A stretch of DNA of 64,000 bases from JABDPF01 sp036351055. GTDB lineage: Bacteria; Pseudomonadota; Gammaproteobacteria; Xanthomonadales; SZUA-36. The position numbers and the translations under genes were made by a program. Below, one piece after another: positions 25,245 through 34,482 of the stretch (within the stretch, counting starts at the first letter, position 1; each line of letters starts with the position of its first letter). The notes below the pieces were generated by a model. It was given only the letters and a program-made list of their open reading frames with translations. It had not been told where the DNA came from and made no database searches. The stretch covers positions 48,875 to 112,874 of the forward strand of contig JAZBOH010000137.1 in the NCBI GenBank assembly GCA_036351055.1, read 5' to 3'.

Positions 25245-26606
25245 ATGCAGCTTGGATTGCGTTGCTTGTTTTCCGTGACCTTCGTTTGTGGGCTATTGGC
25301 CGCTTCGCATGCTTTTGCACAGGAAATTGCCAACCCCGGTTTCGAGAGCGGTTGGCAGGGCTGGACAGACGCCGATCCCAGCGGCAAGGGTACGGCGCTG
25401 TCGGATGTGGCCAACAGTGGTGAGCAGGCCGTAAAACTCAGCGAAGCGTCTGTTTACGTGTCGCAGGTCGTCTACGTTGAGCCGAACACGGCTTACGAAC
25501 TCAGTGCACAGATTCGCGGTGCGGGTAATTTGGGCGTTAAAGTCGGCTCGGAAATTTTCTTTGAACAGAAGGCCACGAAATCCAAAAAAAAGTGGGAGCC
25601 GATACGCGTCACCTTCCAGTCGGGTGAAGCTTCGAGTGTCACGATATTTGCCAGTTTCGCGGGCCGTGAGGGTCGATTCGATGACTTCAGTCTCAGCCCC
25701 GTGGATGACAGCTCGGTGCAGATCAGTGCACGAATCATCCCGCGCAGCGCCGGTGGTTACGGACTCTCTCCTGACCTTCCACCGGGCAGGAACTTCGACT
25801 TGCTGGGCTGGTATCTCAATACACCCGCGGACGACAATGGTGATGGCGTTTCCGACCGTTTCCCGGAAGTTGAATTGGCAAAAGGCTTTGAAGATAAACG
25901 GTATTTCTACACGGGGGATGATGGCGGCATGGTGTTCCGCGCCACGACGGGCGGTGCGAAGACTTCAAAAAACACCCGGTTTACACGTACTGAACTGCGC
26001 GAGATGCTGCGCCGGGGCAATACGGATATCAGTACCAGGAATGAAGACCGCAGCCCCAATAAAAACAACTGGGTCTTCTCCAGCGCCCCGGAAAAAGCGC
26101 AGAGAAAGGCCGGCGCCATCGACGGCAGCCTGCGCGCCACGCTCGCCGTCAACAAGGTGACGAGCACGGGCGATGACAGGTACATGGGGCGGGTGATCAT
26201 CGGCCAGATCCACGCTTCCAGTGACGAACCCGCACGCCTCTATTACCACAAGCTGCCCGGCAACAGCCGCGGCTCCCTCTACGTCGCCCACGAGATCGCC
26301 GATGGCGACGACGTGTTTTATGAACTCCTGGGAAGCAGGTTGAAAAACGCCGCTGATCCTGAAGACGGCATCGCACTCGACGAAAAATTTTCCTACGAGA
26401 TTACAGCCCGGGGCAACAGCCTGTACGTTAGCATCAGCCAGGAAGGCGAGATGAGGGCGGAAGTCACGATAGATATGAGCAAAAGCGGTTACGACGTCGC
26501 CAACGAATACATGTACTTCAAAGCGGGCGCCTATAACCAGAACAACAGCGGTAATCCCGAGGACTACGCGCAGGTCACGTTCTACGAGTTGGCCGCCAGC
26601 CATTAA
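25245..26606 (+). CDS. PL7 alginate lyase with N-terminal carbohydrate-binding domain, exported
   Basis: It cleaves alginate by beta-elimination. I start at the ATG at 25245, which has GGGGG upstream and gives a clean signal peptide (residues 1-25, ending HAFA); the frame is open further upstream but without any such signal. Residues 27-153 form a CBM4/9-like beta-sandwich (NPGFESGWQGW). The PL7 domain (about 180-453) has all three hallmark motifs: RTELRE at 248-253, QIH at 321-323 and YFKAGAYNQ at 424-432. Ile in the QxH motif is usually linked to activity on polyguluronate or mixed blocks. A small hairpin (GGGCC/GGCCC, 25221-25235) lies just before the ribosome site. The 230-base gap to ilvD shows no other gene. 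The next gene starts 29 bases after its stop. Confidence 0.9.
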   Translation: MQLGLRCLFSVTFVCGLLAASHAFAQEIANPGFESGWQGWTDADPSGKGTALSDVANSGEQAVKLSEASVYVSQVVYVEPNTAYELSAQIRGAGNLGVKVGSEIFFEQKATKSKKKWEPIRVTFQSGEASSVTIFASFAGREGRFDDFSLSPVDDSSVQISARIIPRSAGGYGLSPDLPPGRNFDLLGWYLNTPADDNGDGVSDRFPEVELAKGFEDKRYFYTGDDGGMVFRATTGGAKTSKNTRFTRTELREMLRRGNTDISTRNEDRSPNKNNWVFSSAPEKAQRKAGAIDGSLRATLAVNKVTSTGDDRYMGRVIIGQIHASSDEPARLYYHKLPGNSRGSLYVAHEIADGDDVFYELLGSRLKNAADPEDGIALDEKFSYEITARGNSLYVSISQEGEMRAEVTIDMSKSGYDVANEYMYFKAGAYNQNNSGNPEDYAQVTFYELAASH

Positions 26607-26635
26607 AAAATGAAAAAGGAAACCCGGAGAGAGGC

Positions 26636-27196
26636 ATGGATAAGTTTGTACAACAAGTCTTGATGGCAGTGATACTTTTGACGGCGGCCTGTGCCGCCCG
26701 GGCCGGAGACCTGTCCGATATCGAGAATTACAGGGAATATTCACCCTCGTTCTCCAGCGCCGGGCAGCCCGGTGAGGAACAGTTCGGGCTGCTGAAACGG
26801 GAAGGCTTCGAAAGGATCGTGTATATCGCGTTCAACAGCAGCCGCGGTGCGGTAGAAAATGAAGACCAGGTCGCGAAAGACCTTGGCATGGATTATGTCC
26901 AGGTGCCCGTGGCCTGGGAGAAGCCGCTCAAGTCGGACTTCTATGCCTTTGCCGGCGCCATGCAGCAGGAGCCCCAAAAGAAAACCCTGCTGCACTGCCA
27001 GGCTAATTACCGGGCTTCGGCTTTTGCTTTTTTGTACCGTGTGCTGTACCAGGGCGTGCCAGTGGCGGAAGCCAAGGCAGCCATGAACTCCGTGTGGCAG
27101 CCGGATGAAACGTGGAAAGAGCTAATCTTCGATGTGCTCCATGAGAATGGGATTTCACCCGATTGTGAAAGCTGTGACTGGTCTTCGGAAACTTAG
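26636..27196 (+). CDS. Exported protein-tyrosine-phosphatase-like protein
   Basis: A 186-residue protein with a signal peptide (about residues 1-23, ending ARA). The fold resembles the DUF442/dual-specificity phosphatase group: SAGQPGEEQFGLLKREGFERIVYI matches its N-terminal part, and the P-loop region is HCQANYRAS at 120-128. Between Cys121 and Arg126 only four residues intervene instead of the canonical five, a variant seen in a group of proteobacterial relatives; whether it is catalytic is uncertain. Strong ribosome site (GGAGAGAGG). It lies between an alginate lyase and a TPR-sulfotransferase and overlaps neither by more than the stop/start contact, so all three are likely one transcript. 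Confidence 0.7.
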   Translation: MDKFVQQVLMAVILLTAACAARAGDLSDIENYREYSPSFSSAGQPGEEQFGLLKREGFERIVYIAFNSSRGAVENEDQVAKDLGMDYVQVPVAWEKPLKSDFYAFAGAMQQEPQKKTLLHCQANYRASAFAFLYRVLYQGVPVAEAKAAMNSVWQPDETWKELIFDVLHENGISPDCESCDWSSET

Positions 27197-27197
27197 A

Positions 27198-29210
27198 ATG
27201 ATGGAACTTCAAACCAAAGAATCCCTGGCCAGGGTCGTTGAGGCCATGCAAGCTAATGATGCGGAAAAAGCCGAAGCCATCTGCCGTGATTTCCTGGTCG
27301 TCAATGCTTCTTCCGTCCCGCACCTTCAACTGCTGGGCCATGCGCTGGTCAAGCAGGAAAAATTCAAGGAGGCAAAGGAACAGATCAATTTCGCCATTCA
27401 AATTGCCCCGGATTACGCCAGGTTATACGAGGACCTGGGCAGCCTGCAGGGACTGCAGCGCGAATACGAGGATGCGATCGTGTCATTCCGGCGCGCGGTG
27501 CAGCTTGATCCGAGACTGGCCACGGCGCACCGGAAACTGGCTCAAACCCTGGTTGCGGTAGGCAGGGGTGATGAAGTAGATGCTGCCTTCGAAGGATTCC
27601 TGGACCATGACAGGGATGCAGCCCTGGTCGCGGCAGGCGCGGAACACTGGCGCGCGGGTCGCTACGAGGAAGCTGAGACCACACTGTTATCGGCCTTACG
27701 AAAGAATGCGGAAAATATCGATGCCATGCGCTTTCTGGCCCTGGTTTACTACGATCAGGACAAGAAACTGCTTGACGCCGAGGCGCTGCTCCGCCGGGCC
27801 ATCGCAATCGCTCCCGATTTCCACCAGGCACTCGGAAACCTGGGTAGAATCCTGGTTGACAACAGCAAGCTCGCCGAGGCCGTCGAAGTCTACGAACGCC
27901 TGCTCAAACTCAAGCCGAACGATGACGACGTATGGGCGGGTTACGGTCAGGCGCTCGCTCAGTCCGGCCGCGTGAAGGATGCAGAAAAGGCCTATCGCAC
28001 GTCGCTGAAAATCAACACGGAAGCACCCGGCATACACATGGCCCGGGCACACATGTTGAAAACACTGGGGAGGCAGGATGAGGCGCTCAAGGCGTATCGC
28101 CAGTCCATCGCGTACAACCCGGCGCTCGGTGAAAGTTACTGGAGCATGGCGAATCTCAAGGTATTCCGGTTCACAGACGAGGAAATCGGGGCGATGGAGA
28201 GGCAGCTCGACGCCGGCGACCTGACAGAAGAGTCACGGGTCAATTTCCTTTTTTCACTGGGGAAGGCGTACGAAGACCGAAAGGACTTTGAGAAAGCCTG
28301 GTTTCACTATGATCAGGGCAATCAGCTCAAACGTTCAAACGTGATCTATGATCCGGCAGAAAACCAGTTGCACCTGCGGAACATCCAGAAAGTCTTCTCG
28401 AAAGAATTGATCCAGAGGTATGAAGGGGCAGGGCATGATGCACCTGATCCCATATTTATCGTGGGGTTGCCAAGAACCGGCTCAACACTGGTCGAACAGA
28501 TCCTGGCAAGCCACAGCCAGGTGGAGGGGACGGCAGAATTGCCCAACATGGGCAATATTGCCAACGGTACCGGCAGATACCGTCCTGACGGCCTGCACTA
28601 CCCGGACACACTTTCCACGTTTGTTCAACGGGATTTCGAGGCCTATGGTAGGGAGTATTTGCGGCAAGTTGATCGTCACCGGGTCCTGGGCACTCCGTTT
28701 TTTATCGACAAGATGCCGAATAACTTCATCCACGTTGGCTGGATCAAGTTGATCCTCCCACAGGCCAGGATCATCAATACGCGGCGCCACCCGATGGACA
28801 GCCTGCTGGGCGTCTATAAGCAACTGTTTGCCAAGGGCCAGGATTTTACATACGACACGGTGGAACTGGCCGAGTTTTATCGCGCATATGTCGAGATGAT
28901 GGCGCACTGGCATGCGGTTCTGCCCGGGCAGGTTCTGGACGTGCATTACGAAGACACGGTCACCGATTTCGAGGCACAGGTCCAGCGGATACTGGATTTC
29001 TGCGGCCTGGAGTTCGAAGAAAGCTGCTTGCGTTTTTACGAAACGGCGCGACCTGTCAAGACAGCCAGTTCAGAGCAGGTGCGTCGGCCCATATACCGGA
29101 GCGCCCTGGGTCTATGGAAGAAGTACGGGGACAACCTGGCCGGGTGGCAGGAAGAGCTGAAAGACATCATTGACGACCTGCCGCCCAGCGTCAGGGAGGC
29201 GGCGGGCTAA
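27198..29210 (+). CDS. TPR-repeat sulfotransferase
   Basis: A 670-residue, probably cytoplasmic, two-part protein. Residues 1 to about 340 are tetratricopeptide repeats (for example LYEDLGSLQGLQREYEDAIVS, ALGNLGRILVDNSKLAEAVE). From about residue 415 a sulfotransferase domain follows, with the PAPS 5'-phosphosulfate loop GLPRTGSTLVEQIL at 423-436 and a later RRHPMDSLLG segment that fits the 3'-phosphate site. Relatives transfer sulfate from PAPS to unknown acceptors; TPR parts usually bind peptides. I use the ATG at 27198 (one base after the previous stop); the frame is open back to 27132. It is convergent with the propeller-like gene, which leaves 11 bases between stops. Confidence 0.85.
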   Translation: MMELQTKESLARVVEAMQANDAEKAEAICRDFLVVNASSVPHLQLLGHALVKQEKFKEAKEQINFAIQIAPDYARLYEDLGSLQGLQREYEDAIVSFRRAVQLDPRLATAHRKLAQTLVAVGRGDEVDAAFEGFLDHDRDAALVAAGAEHWRAGRYEEAETTLLSALRKNAENIDAMRFLALVYYDQDKKLLDAEALLRRAIAIAPDFHQALGNLGRILVDNSKLAEAVEVYERLLKLKPNDDDVWAGYGQALAQSGRVKDAEKAYRTSLKINTEAPGIHMARAHMLKTLGRQDEALKAYRQSIAYNPALGESYWSMANLKVFRFTDEEIGAMERQLDAGDLTEESRVNFLFSLGKAYEDRKDFEKAWFHYDQGNQLKRSNVIYDPAENQLHLRNIQKVFSKELIQRYEGAGHDAPDPIFIVGLPRTGSTLVEQILASHSQVEGTAELPNMGNIANGTGRYRPDGLHYPDTLSTFVQRDFEAYGREYLRQVDRHRVLGTPFFIDKMPNNFIHVGWIKLILPQARIINTRRHPMDSLLGVYKQLFAKGQDFTYDTVELAEFYRAYVEMMAHWHAVLPGQVLDVHYEDTVTDFEAQVQRILDFCGLEFEESCLRFYETARPVKTASSEQVRRPIYRSALGLWKKYGDNLAGWQEELKDIIDDLPPSVREAAG

Positions 29211-29221
29211 CCTGATCTCCT

Positions 29222-30145
29222 TCAATCGTACGGCCAGACTTCCAGGCCGTGAATGGCGTTTCTCACGTCGGTGGAGAGCGTGGCCGTCAGGGCTGTTTCG
29301 CCGCTGGCCATGTCGTGAAGTGCGATGGTCGACGGGGATGAACCTGCGGCGATGAGACCTTCCTTGACCACGCAAAGTCCGCGTCCGAAAGACGGCCGGG
29401 CTACCTTGCTGCTGTCCTGATCCATGCCGGTCAATCGTTCTACTGGGAATACGGGCACCCTGAATACACGTTCGAGTTCCGGGTCCGGCGAGGCAAAACG
29501 GACAACGTTGTTCTCGGTGTCGTTGAACAGTACACCTTCCCGATAGGGCTGGGCGTTATGGGTTCCCGCGGGCAAGGTGGTGCTCATATTGACTTCTTTG
29601 CCATTGAAGTGAAGCATGCCCCCGGTTCTCAGGCCGGCGATGTACATGCCGTCATCGTTGGCCACCACGTTGTTGATATGCATCTTGTTGAGCATTAGCG
29701 GGCCATCCTCCGAAAGGGGATCAAAGGCCCGCCCATGCAAGCGGAACTCCCGTGGCTCCACGTAAAGCGCCCAGTGAAAATTCCGCTTCCCGATGTCAAA
29801 AGCCAGGATGCTGTCATAGCCGGTGGAAGTGAGGAATACCTGGTCCTGGTAAACGGAAATTTCGTGGCAGTGCTTCAGGTAGGGGTTTTTCCAGGACCCC
29901 TGCAGGCTGAAGTCCGGGTCATAGGCGAAGAGTTCGTCACTGGCTGCGATGAAAACCGTTTCATCATGAAACGCAATTCCGCGCAGGCCGCGGTCAGCAC
30001 CGCGGCCGCGCCAGTCGATGTCCATGGCGTTCCAGTCGATGACCTGGCGGACCTGCTGGCCGGCCAGGTCGATCAGGTAGACCCCGCCGTGGCTCTCACC
30101 CTGTTGGCTACCCCTGACTACCGAGGTTGCGACAAGTTTGGCCAT
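29222..30145 (-). CDS. Propeller-like protein of unknown function
   Basis: A 307-residue protein with no signal peptide. Repeated beta-strand segments (GVYLIDL, ELFAYDPDF, SILAFDIG, GMLHFNGKE, VVRFASPDP, STIALHDMASG) suggest a beta-propeller. Conserved-looking patches are HCHEISVY, NKMHINNV and GTHNAQPYREGVLFND, with several histidines and aspartates that could bind a metal or ligand. I do not recognise the family with certainty; similar proteins occur near sulfotransferases, and here the TPR-sulfotransferase is its neighbour. It follows the TonB receptor gene by 48 bases on the same strand, so the two may be co-transcribed. Confidence 0.65.
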   Translation of the reverse strand: MAKLVATSVVRGSQQGESHGGVYLIDLAGQQVRQVIDWNAMDIDWRGRGADRGLRGIAFHDETVFIAASDELFAYDPDFSLQGSWKNPYLKHCHEISVYQDQVFLTSTGYDSILAFDIGKRNFHWALYVEPREFRLHGRAFDPLSEDGPLMLNKMHINNVVANDDGMYIAGLRTGGMLHFNGKEVNMSTTLPAGTHNAQPYREGVLFNDTENNVVRFASPDPELERVFRVPVFPVERLTGMDQDSSKVARPSFGRGLCVVKEGLIAAGSSPSTIALHDMASGETALTATLSTDVRNAIHGLEVWPYD

Positions 30146-30193
30146 AAAATTCCGCCAGGTCTCACACCGCTACCCGGCGTTTTTCCGTGGAGC

Positions 30194-32608
30194 TCACCAA
30201 TCGAAATCTTTCCGGAATGTGAGTTCAAACTCCCTGGGCCGGTTGTAGTTCGGCATGTTGACGTAACGTCCGACCTCCGGCCACAAGCCTTCAGTGCCGA
30301 AGTACTGGTCGTATCCGGATGAAATCCACTGAGCATTGCGGTCATCCCAGATGTTCCAGATGCTCAGCGTCAGGCTCCAGTTTCCGGGTTTGCCCAGGCT
30401 GAACTGCAAACTACCCTCGCTTCCGGACTCGATCAGTTTCTGGCCTCCCAATCCTGTTTGGGCATTCATCGCGTTCCACCAATCGTGGTACATGGCATCA
30501 CGCCAGGAATGGTCGTAACGTACCCACCCACCAAGACCTTTAAACAGATCAGGCATATCGTACTGCAGGCCAATCCACCATTTTGACGGCGGCGCGATCG
30601 CCAGTGACTGTCCCTTGGCGCCCATCTGCCAGTCCTGCCATTCCTCAATATCAACCACATCGCTGAGCCAATAATCGTCTTTCAATTCCGAATCATTCCA
30701 GGAATAGGAGGCATCGACCCGGAAATTTTCGCTGACGCGCCAACTCAATGAAGTCTCGATTCCAGAGATATCCGCATCGCCCATATTGACCGTGCCGTTG
30801 GCCGTCCAGTCATCGGGGTCGGTAATACCCCTTTGGATATCCTCCCACTCCATCGTGTACAGGGTCAGGTTCCACTGGAGGCGGTTGTCCAGCCACTGGC
30901 TCTTCAGGCCGATTTCCCAGTTGTTCAAAATGTCTGAGCCGTATGTATCCGGAAGCACGGAGGACGGGTTCTTGATCGAATTGTACCCACCGAGGCGATA
31001 ACCCTCGCTGTACAGGAAGTACAACATCTTGTTATCGCTCAGGCTGTAATCAATGGCGAACTTGAATAGCGTATCGTCATCCTTGCCCTGGTAAATATCG
31101 GTGTCGTATGGGTTGCCTGCGGGCCATTCCTTTCTTTCGTCCCGGTCGCGGTCATATTCGAACCAGCGGGCGCCAATGGTCGCGGAAAGTTTGTCAGTAA
31201 TGCGGTAATTCAGTTCGCCGAACAGGGCGACCTGTTCGGTGGTTGCGGAGTAGATCTCCTTGTACCAGGAATTGGTGTTGGGGATGTAGGTTTCGTAGTT
31301 CAGCTGCCAATAGTAGCCAAAAGGTGTATTCGCCAGGTCCTCAACCTCGTTGAAAACGTAATCCCACCAGTCTTCGGTTTTTTCGTAGTAAGCGCCAACA
31401 ATCCACTGTAAACGCGAGTCGTTGGTGGAAGTCAGGCGAAACTCCTGCGTAAACCGAGTTGCAGTCTGGTCATTGATGGACGTTTCCCGGTGGAAAGCGG
31501 TGTCGTAAAAGACGTTGTAATAAATATATTCGCCAGGGGTCAGAACGCGTTGGGCCCTGACCTGTCCATCGGTATTGGTATCAAATTCGTAGAAGATCTT
31601 GCGGTCGAGGTAGCTCGTCACCGATTTCAGCTGGGCAAAACCAAGCTCGCCAGTGATCGTCAGCGCACCGATCCACCATTCGTCGTCCCGGACATCCTTG
31701 TGAAAGCGGACAATCTCCAGGTCACCTACACCCTCGGCATTCGGGTCGGACTTCCAGTCGCCTTTCGACGTCTGGCTCTGGTTCATGTACATCAGGTCGG
31801 CGTCCCAGGAATCGTTTATCGTCCACAGAACGGAGAGCCGTCCACCGGTTTGTTCCCAGCTATTGAAATCGTCTTCAACGACATCGGCATTGTCATCGTC
31901 GGTAAAAATATTCGTGCCGTAGATGTTGTCGATATAACCGCCGGTCTCGACGTCAAACAGCGCCAGGCGCATGGACAAGGTGTCCTCGATCAACGGCACA
32001 TTGACCCAGCCCTCTAGCTTGTAACCGGGGTCACCTTCTTCCATATACGTGCCGCCGATGTTGACCGAACCGTAACCGCCACTGTGGTCTGCCTGGTTCG
32101 GGATGATACGCAAGGCGCCGGACTGTGAACTGGAACCGAACAGCGTCCCCTGCGGGCCGGGCAGTGCTTCCACGCGCTGGATATCAACCATGCGCGGGTC
32201 AACGGCCTGGGTTGCGGACGTCATGGGGACATCACCCAGGTAGACGGCTGAACCTGAATCGGTCCGCCATTCTCCGGAACCCGTGCTGATCCCCCGGAAT
32301 ACCACTTCGTTTCTGCCCGGAACAGTTGTCACCGTTGACATGCTCGGAATGACTTTCATGTAGTCAGACATATTGAACAGGCCCATTGTCTCGATTTGCT
32401 CACCACTGAACGCCTCGATGGACATGGGCAGGTCCTGCATATTCACCTCGCGCTTGGTCGCGGTGACGATGACTTCTTCCAGTGCTCCCGCGCCCTGTTC
32501 GGTTTGATCGACCGACTGGGCCGCTGCGAGGGCTGGGGTTGTCGCCGTTGCCAGTGCAATGGCGCGGGCGAGTGGACGTAGGGTGAAACCGTTGACATTG
32601 GAGGTCAT
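30194..32608 (-). CDS. TonB-dependent outer-membrane receptor
   Basis: An 804-residue receptor with a signal peptide (to about residue 30), a TonB-box-like region EEVIVTATKREVNMQDLPMSIEAF, the plug (VVFRGIS, RVEALPGPQGTLFGSSSQSGALRII) and a barrel ending in EFELTFRKDFDW. This is the FecA/FyuA-like type frequent in sphingomonads and marine gammaproteobacteria, different from the SusC-like receptor at 19195. Its substrate cannot be read from sequence. It lies with a TPR-sulfotransferase, a propeller-like protein and a divergent Cys-rich protein. A half-match to the LacI site (CCGCTAACA at 32691-32699) lies 83 bases upstream of the start. Confidence 0.88.
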   Translation of the reverse strand: MTSNVNGFTLRPLARAIALATATTPALAAAQSVDQTEQGAGALEEVIVTATKREVNMQDLPMSIEAFSGEQIETMGLFNMSDYMKVIPSMSTVTTVPGRNEVVFRGISTGSGEWRTDSGSAVYLGDVPMTSATQAVDPRMVDIQRVEALPGPQGTLFGSSSQSGALRIIPNQADHSGGYGSVNIGGTYMEEGDPGYKLEGWVNVPLIEDTLSMRLALFDVETGGYIDNIYGTNIFTDDDNADVVEDDFNSWEQTGGRLSVLWTINDSWDADLMYMNQSQTSKGDWKSDPNAEGVGDLEIVRFHKDVRDDEWWIGALTITGELGFAQLKSVTSYLDRKIFYEFDTNTDGQVRAQRVLTPGEYIYYNVFYDTAFHRETSINDQTATRFTQEFRLTSTNDSRLQWIVGAYYEKTEDWWDYVFNEVEDLANTPFGYYWQLNYETYIPNTNSWYKEIYSATTEQVALFGELNYRITDKLSATIGARWFEYDRDRDERKEWPAGNPYDTDIYQGKDDDTLFKFAIDYSLSDNKMLYFLYSEGYRLGGYNSIKNPSSVLPDTYGSDILNNWEIGLKSQWLDNRLQWNLTLYTMEWEDIQRGITDPDDWTANGTVNMGDADISGIETSLSWRVSENFRVDASYSWNDSELKDDYWLSDVVDIEEWQDWQMGAKGQSLAIAPPSKWWIGLQYDMPDLFKGLGGWVRYDHSWRDAMYHDWWNAMNAQTGLGGQKLIESGSEGSLQFSLGKPGNWSLTLSIWNIWDDRNAQWISSGYDQYFGTEGLWPEVGRYVNMPNYNRPREFELTFRKDFDW

Positions 32609-32833
32609 TGCAGTGTGCTCCGTGTGCGTCTTTTATTTTTATACGCCGGTCAGAGTTGCCGGCATGATCAATGTTCACACAGCGAAATTGCCGCTAACAA
32701 TGGATGTTAATAGGGATTGATGGATTATCTTACGGTCCTGTCGCCTCCGATCCAACCGCAGTACTTGCCCAGGCCGGGTCAAATGTGGTTAATTCTCCCT
32801 TCCCGTGACTTGCAGCTAGAGAAGGAATCGATC

Positions 32834-33565
32834 GTGCAATACACCATTTCCGCACGCGGCAAGCCTTCGGCGGTACCGATCCAGCAGTTTATCCGTGGCA
32901 ATTACTCGCAGGTGCCACTGGAACAGATCGACAGTTTTTTTGGCTTCACCGAACCCTGTTCACTCTATGGCGGGCGTATTTTCGGTACTACCGAACTCAG
33001 CCCTTACGATATTCGTGCGCTGTACCGGATGAACATTAACGTGCGTTTGCCATTGACCAACCATTACGTGACGCCGGAGGAATACGAGGAAAATCTCGCC
33101 TACCTGGAGACATACCACCGGCCCGGCAATTCATTGATCATTACCAATGATGAACTGGCTGGCTGGATCCGACAGGACTTTCCTGGTTACCGGCTAGAAG
33201 CCAGCGTGATCAAGAACATCAATACCCTGAGAAAAGTGGACGAGGCGTTCCAGATTTACGATACCGTGATCCTGCCGATGACGTCTAACGACGACGAGGA
33301 CTTCCTGCGGGCCATCGACAACAAGAAGAACATCACGCTGTTTGCCAACGCGGGCTGCGCCTACACCTGCCCGGCAAAAATCTGCTACCCGAGTATTTCC
33401 AGGGCCAACAAGGTAGGGGATCCCAGCCTGTTCACCTGTTCGCAAAAGATGAAGGAACGCAACACCATCGGCATGTATGACTTCGATCTCGAGTATTTGC
33501 AGGGTCTGGGTTTCGAACGATTCAAGCTGTTGAGGCCACGCCGGGGTAACCAGACGGGTTTCTGA
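32834..33565 (+). CDS. Conserved Cys-rich protein, possible Fe-S protein (U32-like)
   Basis: The frame is open from 32717, but the GTG at 32834 has AAGGA eight bases upstream and gives 243 residues starting MQYTISARGK. There is no signal peptide or membrane segment. A cluster of cysteines lies near the C-terminus: C175, C179, C184 (GCAYTCPAKIC) and C202, with one more at C42. Four grouped cysteines, an alternating strand/helix pattern and the motif INVRLPLTNHYVTPEEYEENLAYL recall the TIM-barrel U32 group (UbiU/UbiV type), which carries a [4Fe-4S] cluster, but I cannot confirm the family. It is divergent from the TonB receptor with a 225-base gap in which no other gene is seen. Confidence 0.62.
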   Translation: MQYTISARGKPSAVPIQQFIRGNYSQVPLEQIDSFFGFTEPCSLYGGRIFGTTELSPYDIRALYRMNINVRLPLTNHYVTPEEYEENLAYLETYHRPGNSLIITNDELAGWIRQDFPGYRLEASVIKNINTLRKVDEAFQIYDTVILPMTSNDDEDFLRAIDNKKNITLFANAGCAYTCPAKICYPSISRANKVGDPSLFTCSQKMKERNTIGMYDFDLEYLQGLGFERFKLLRPRRGNQTGF

Positions 33566-33597
33566 CGGTCACTCGCTGCTCACTTGCTGGCGTGGTT

Positions 33598-34482
33598 TCA
33601 GGCAGCCGCCCGCAGGCCGGACTGCTTGATCGCCGCGATCACGGCCGCGGGGTTGCCGAGAGTCAGCAGATTAACACCGGAAACGCCCGGAATGGCGGCG
33701 ATTTCCCGCATCTGGCGTGCGCAGATCTCGATGCCGGCCCGCTCCGGGTCTGTGGCCGCGGCGAGCGAATTTGCAATGGTCCTGGGCACCACCGTCCCTT
33801 TCGGATTTTCCAGTTGCCAACGGCCGGATTCCATCCCCGGCAAGGGCGCCAGGGTCACCACGACGGCGTAATTCCATGTCATCCTCAGGTCGACCAGGCG
33901 TTTCATGTAGCGGCGCAGGATCGGGATGCCGAAACAGGGCTGGGTTTGCAAAAAGCGGGCGCCCGCTGCCGTTCGTGTCTTTAACAGGTTGGCCTTCCAG
34001 TCTTGTTTTGGGGCGAACACCGTGGTGCTGGTGCCGATCATGAACTGCTTTGCCGGTTCGCCCGGCGGTTCTTCACCGAGTCCCGCCGCCATGGCGATCA
34101 GTTCCCGGCAGTTGATGTCGAAAACCGGTTTGCCTGTCAGTGTTCCCGGGTTTTCCATCAGGTTGCCGCGATTCAGAATCAGGCTGCTGACGCCAAGAGC
34201 CTTCAGTCCAACAAGGTCGCTGTGCAGGGCCAGCCTGTTCCTGTCCCGGCAATTCATGCGGATGACCGGATCGATACCCTCGCGCAACAGCAGTGCGGCG
34301 ACGGCCAGCGGCGAAATTTGCACCCGGTTTTGAGGGTTCTCGGTCACCTGAACTCCGTCCACGAACGGGGCCAGTTGCGCCGCCTGCTGCAGAATTTCAC
34401 CGGCGGGCGTGTTGCCGCTGAAGGGCATTTCCGCCGTAAGAGTGAATGAGTGGCTGGTCAGCGCCTGGGCGAAAGTTTTCAA
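33598..34482 (-). CDS. Methylenetetrahydrofolate reductase-like protein
   Basis: A MetF-type TIM-barrel flavoprotein. Visible motifs are LTAEMPFSG near the N-terminus, VQVTENPQ, MNCRDRNR, LILNRGN and GARFLQTQPCFG. If the start is the TTG at 34482, the protein has 294 residues, the usual MetF length, and its TTG overlaps the TGA of the upstream esterase gene (TTGA), which indicates translational coupling. Starts at 34548 or 34569 are also open but would overlap the esterase by 70-90 bases. The C-terminal third is less typical, and such paralogues often serve one-carbon transfers in demethylation. The link to the esterase and AraC genes is unexplained. Confidence 0.78.
   Translation of the reverse strand: MKTFAQALTSHSFTLTAEMPFSGNTPAGEILQQAAQLAPFVDGVQVTENPQNRVQISPLAVAALLLREGIDPVIRMNCRDRNRLALHSDLVGLKALGVSSLILNRGNLMENPGTLTGKPVFDINCRELIAMAAGLGEEPPGEPAKQFMIGTSTTVFAPKQDWKANLLKTRTAAGARFLQTQPCFGIPILRRYMKRLVDLRMTWNYAVVVTLAPLPGMESGRWQLENPKGTVVPRTIANSLAAATDPERAGIEICARQMREIAAIPGVSGVNLLTLGNPAAVIAAIKQSGLRAAA

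Noticed and set aside
32686..32699. LacI-type site before the second TonB receptor
   Set aside because: Only the right half matches; the left half misses three of the four fixed positions.
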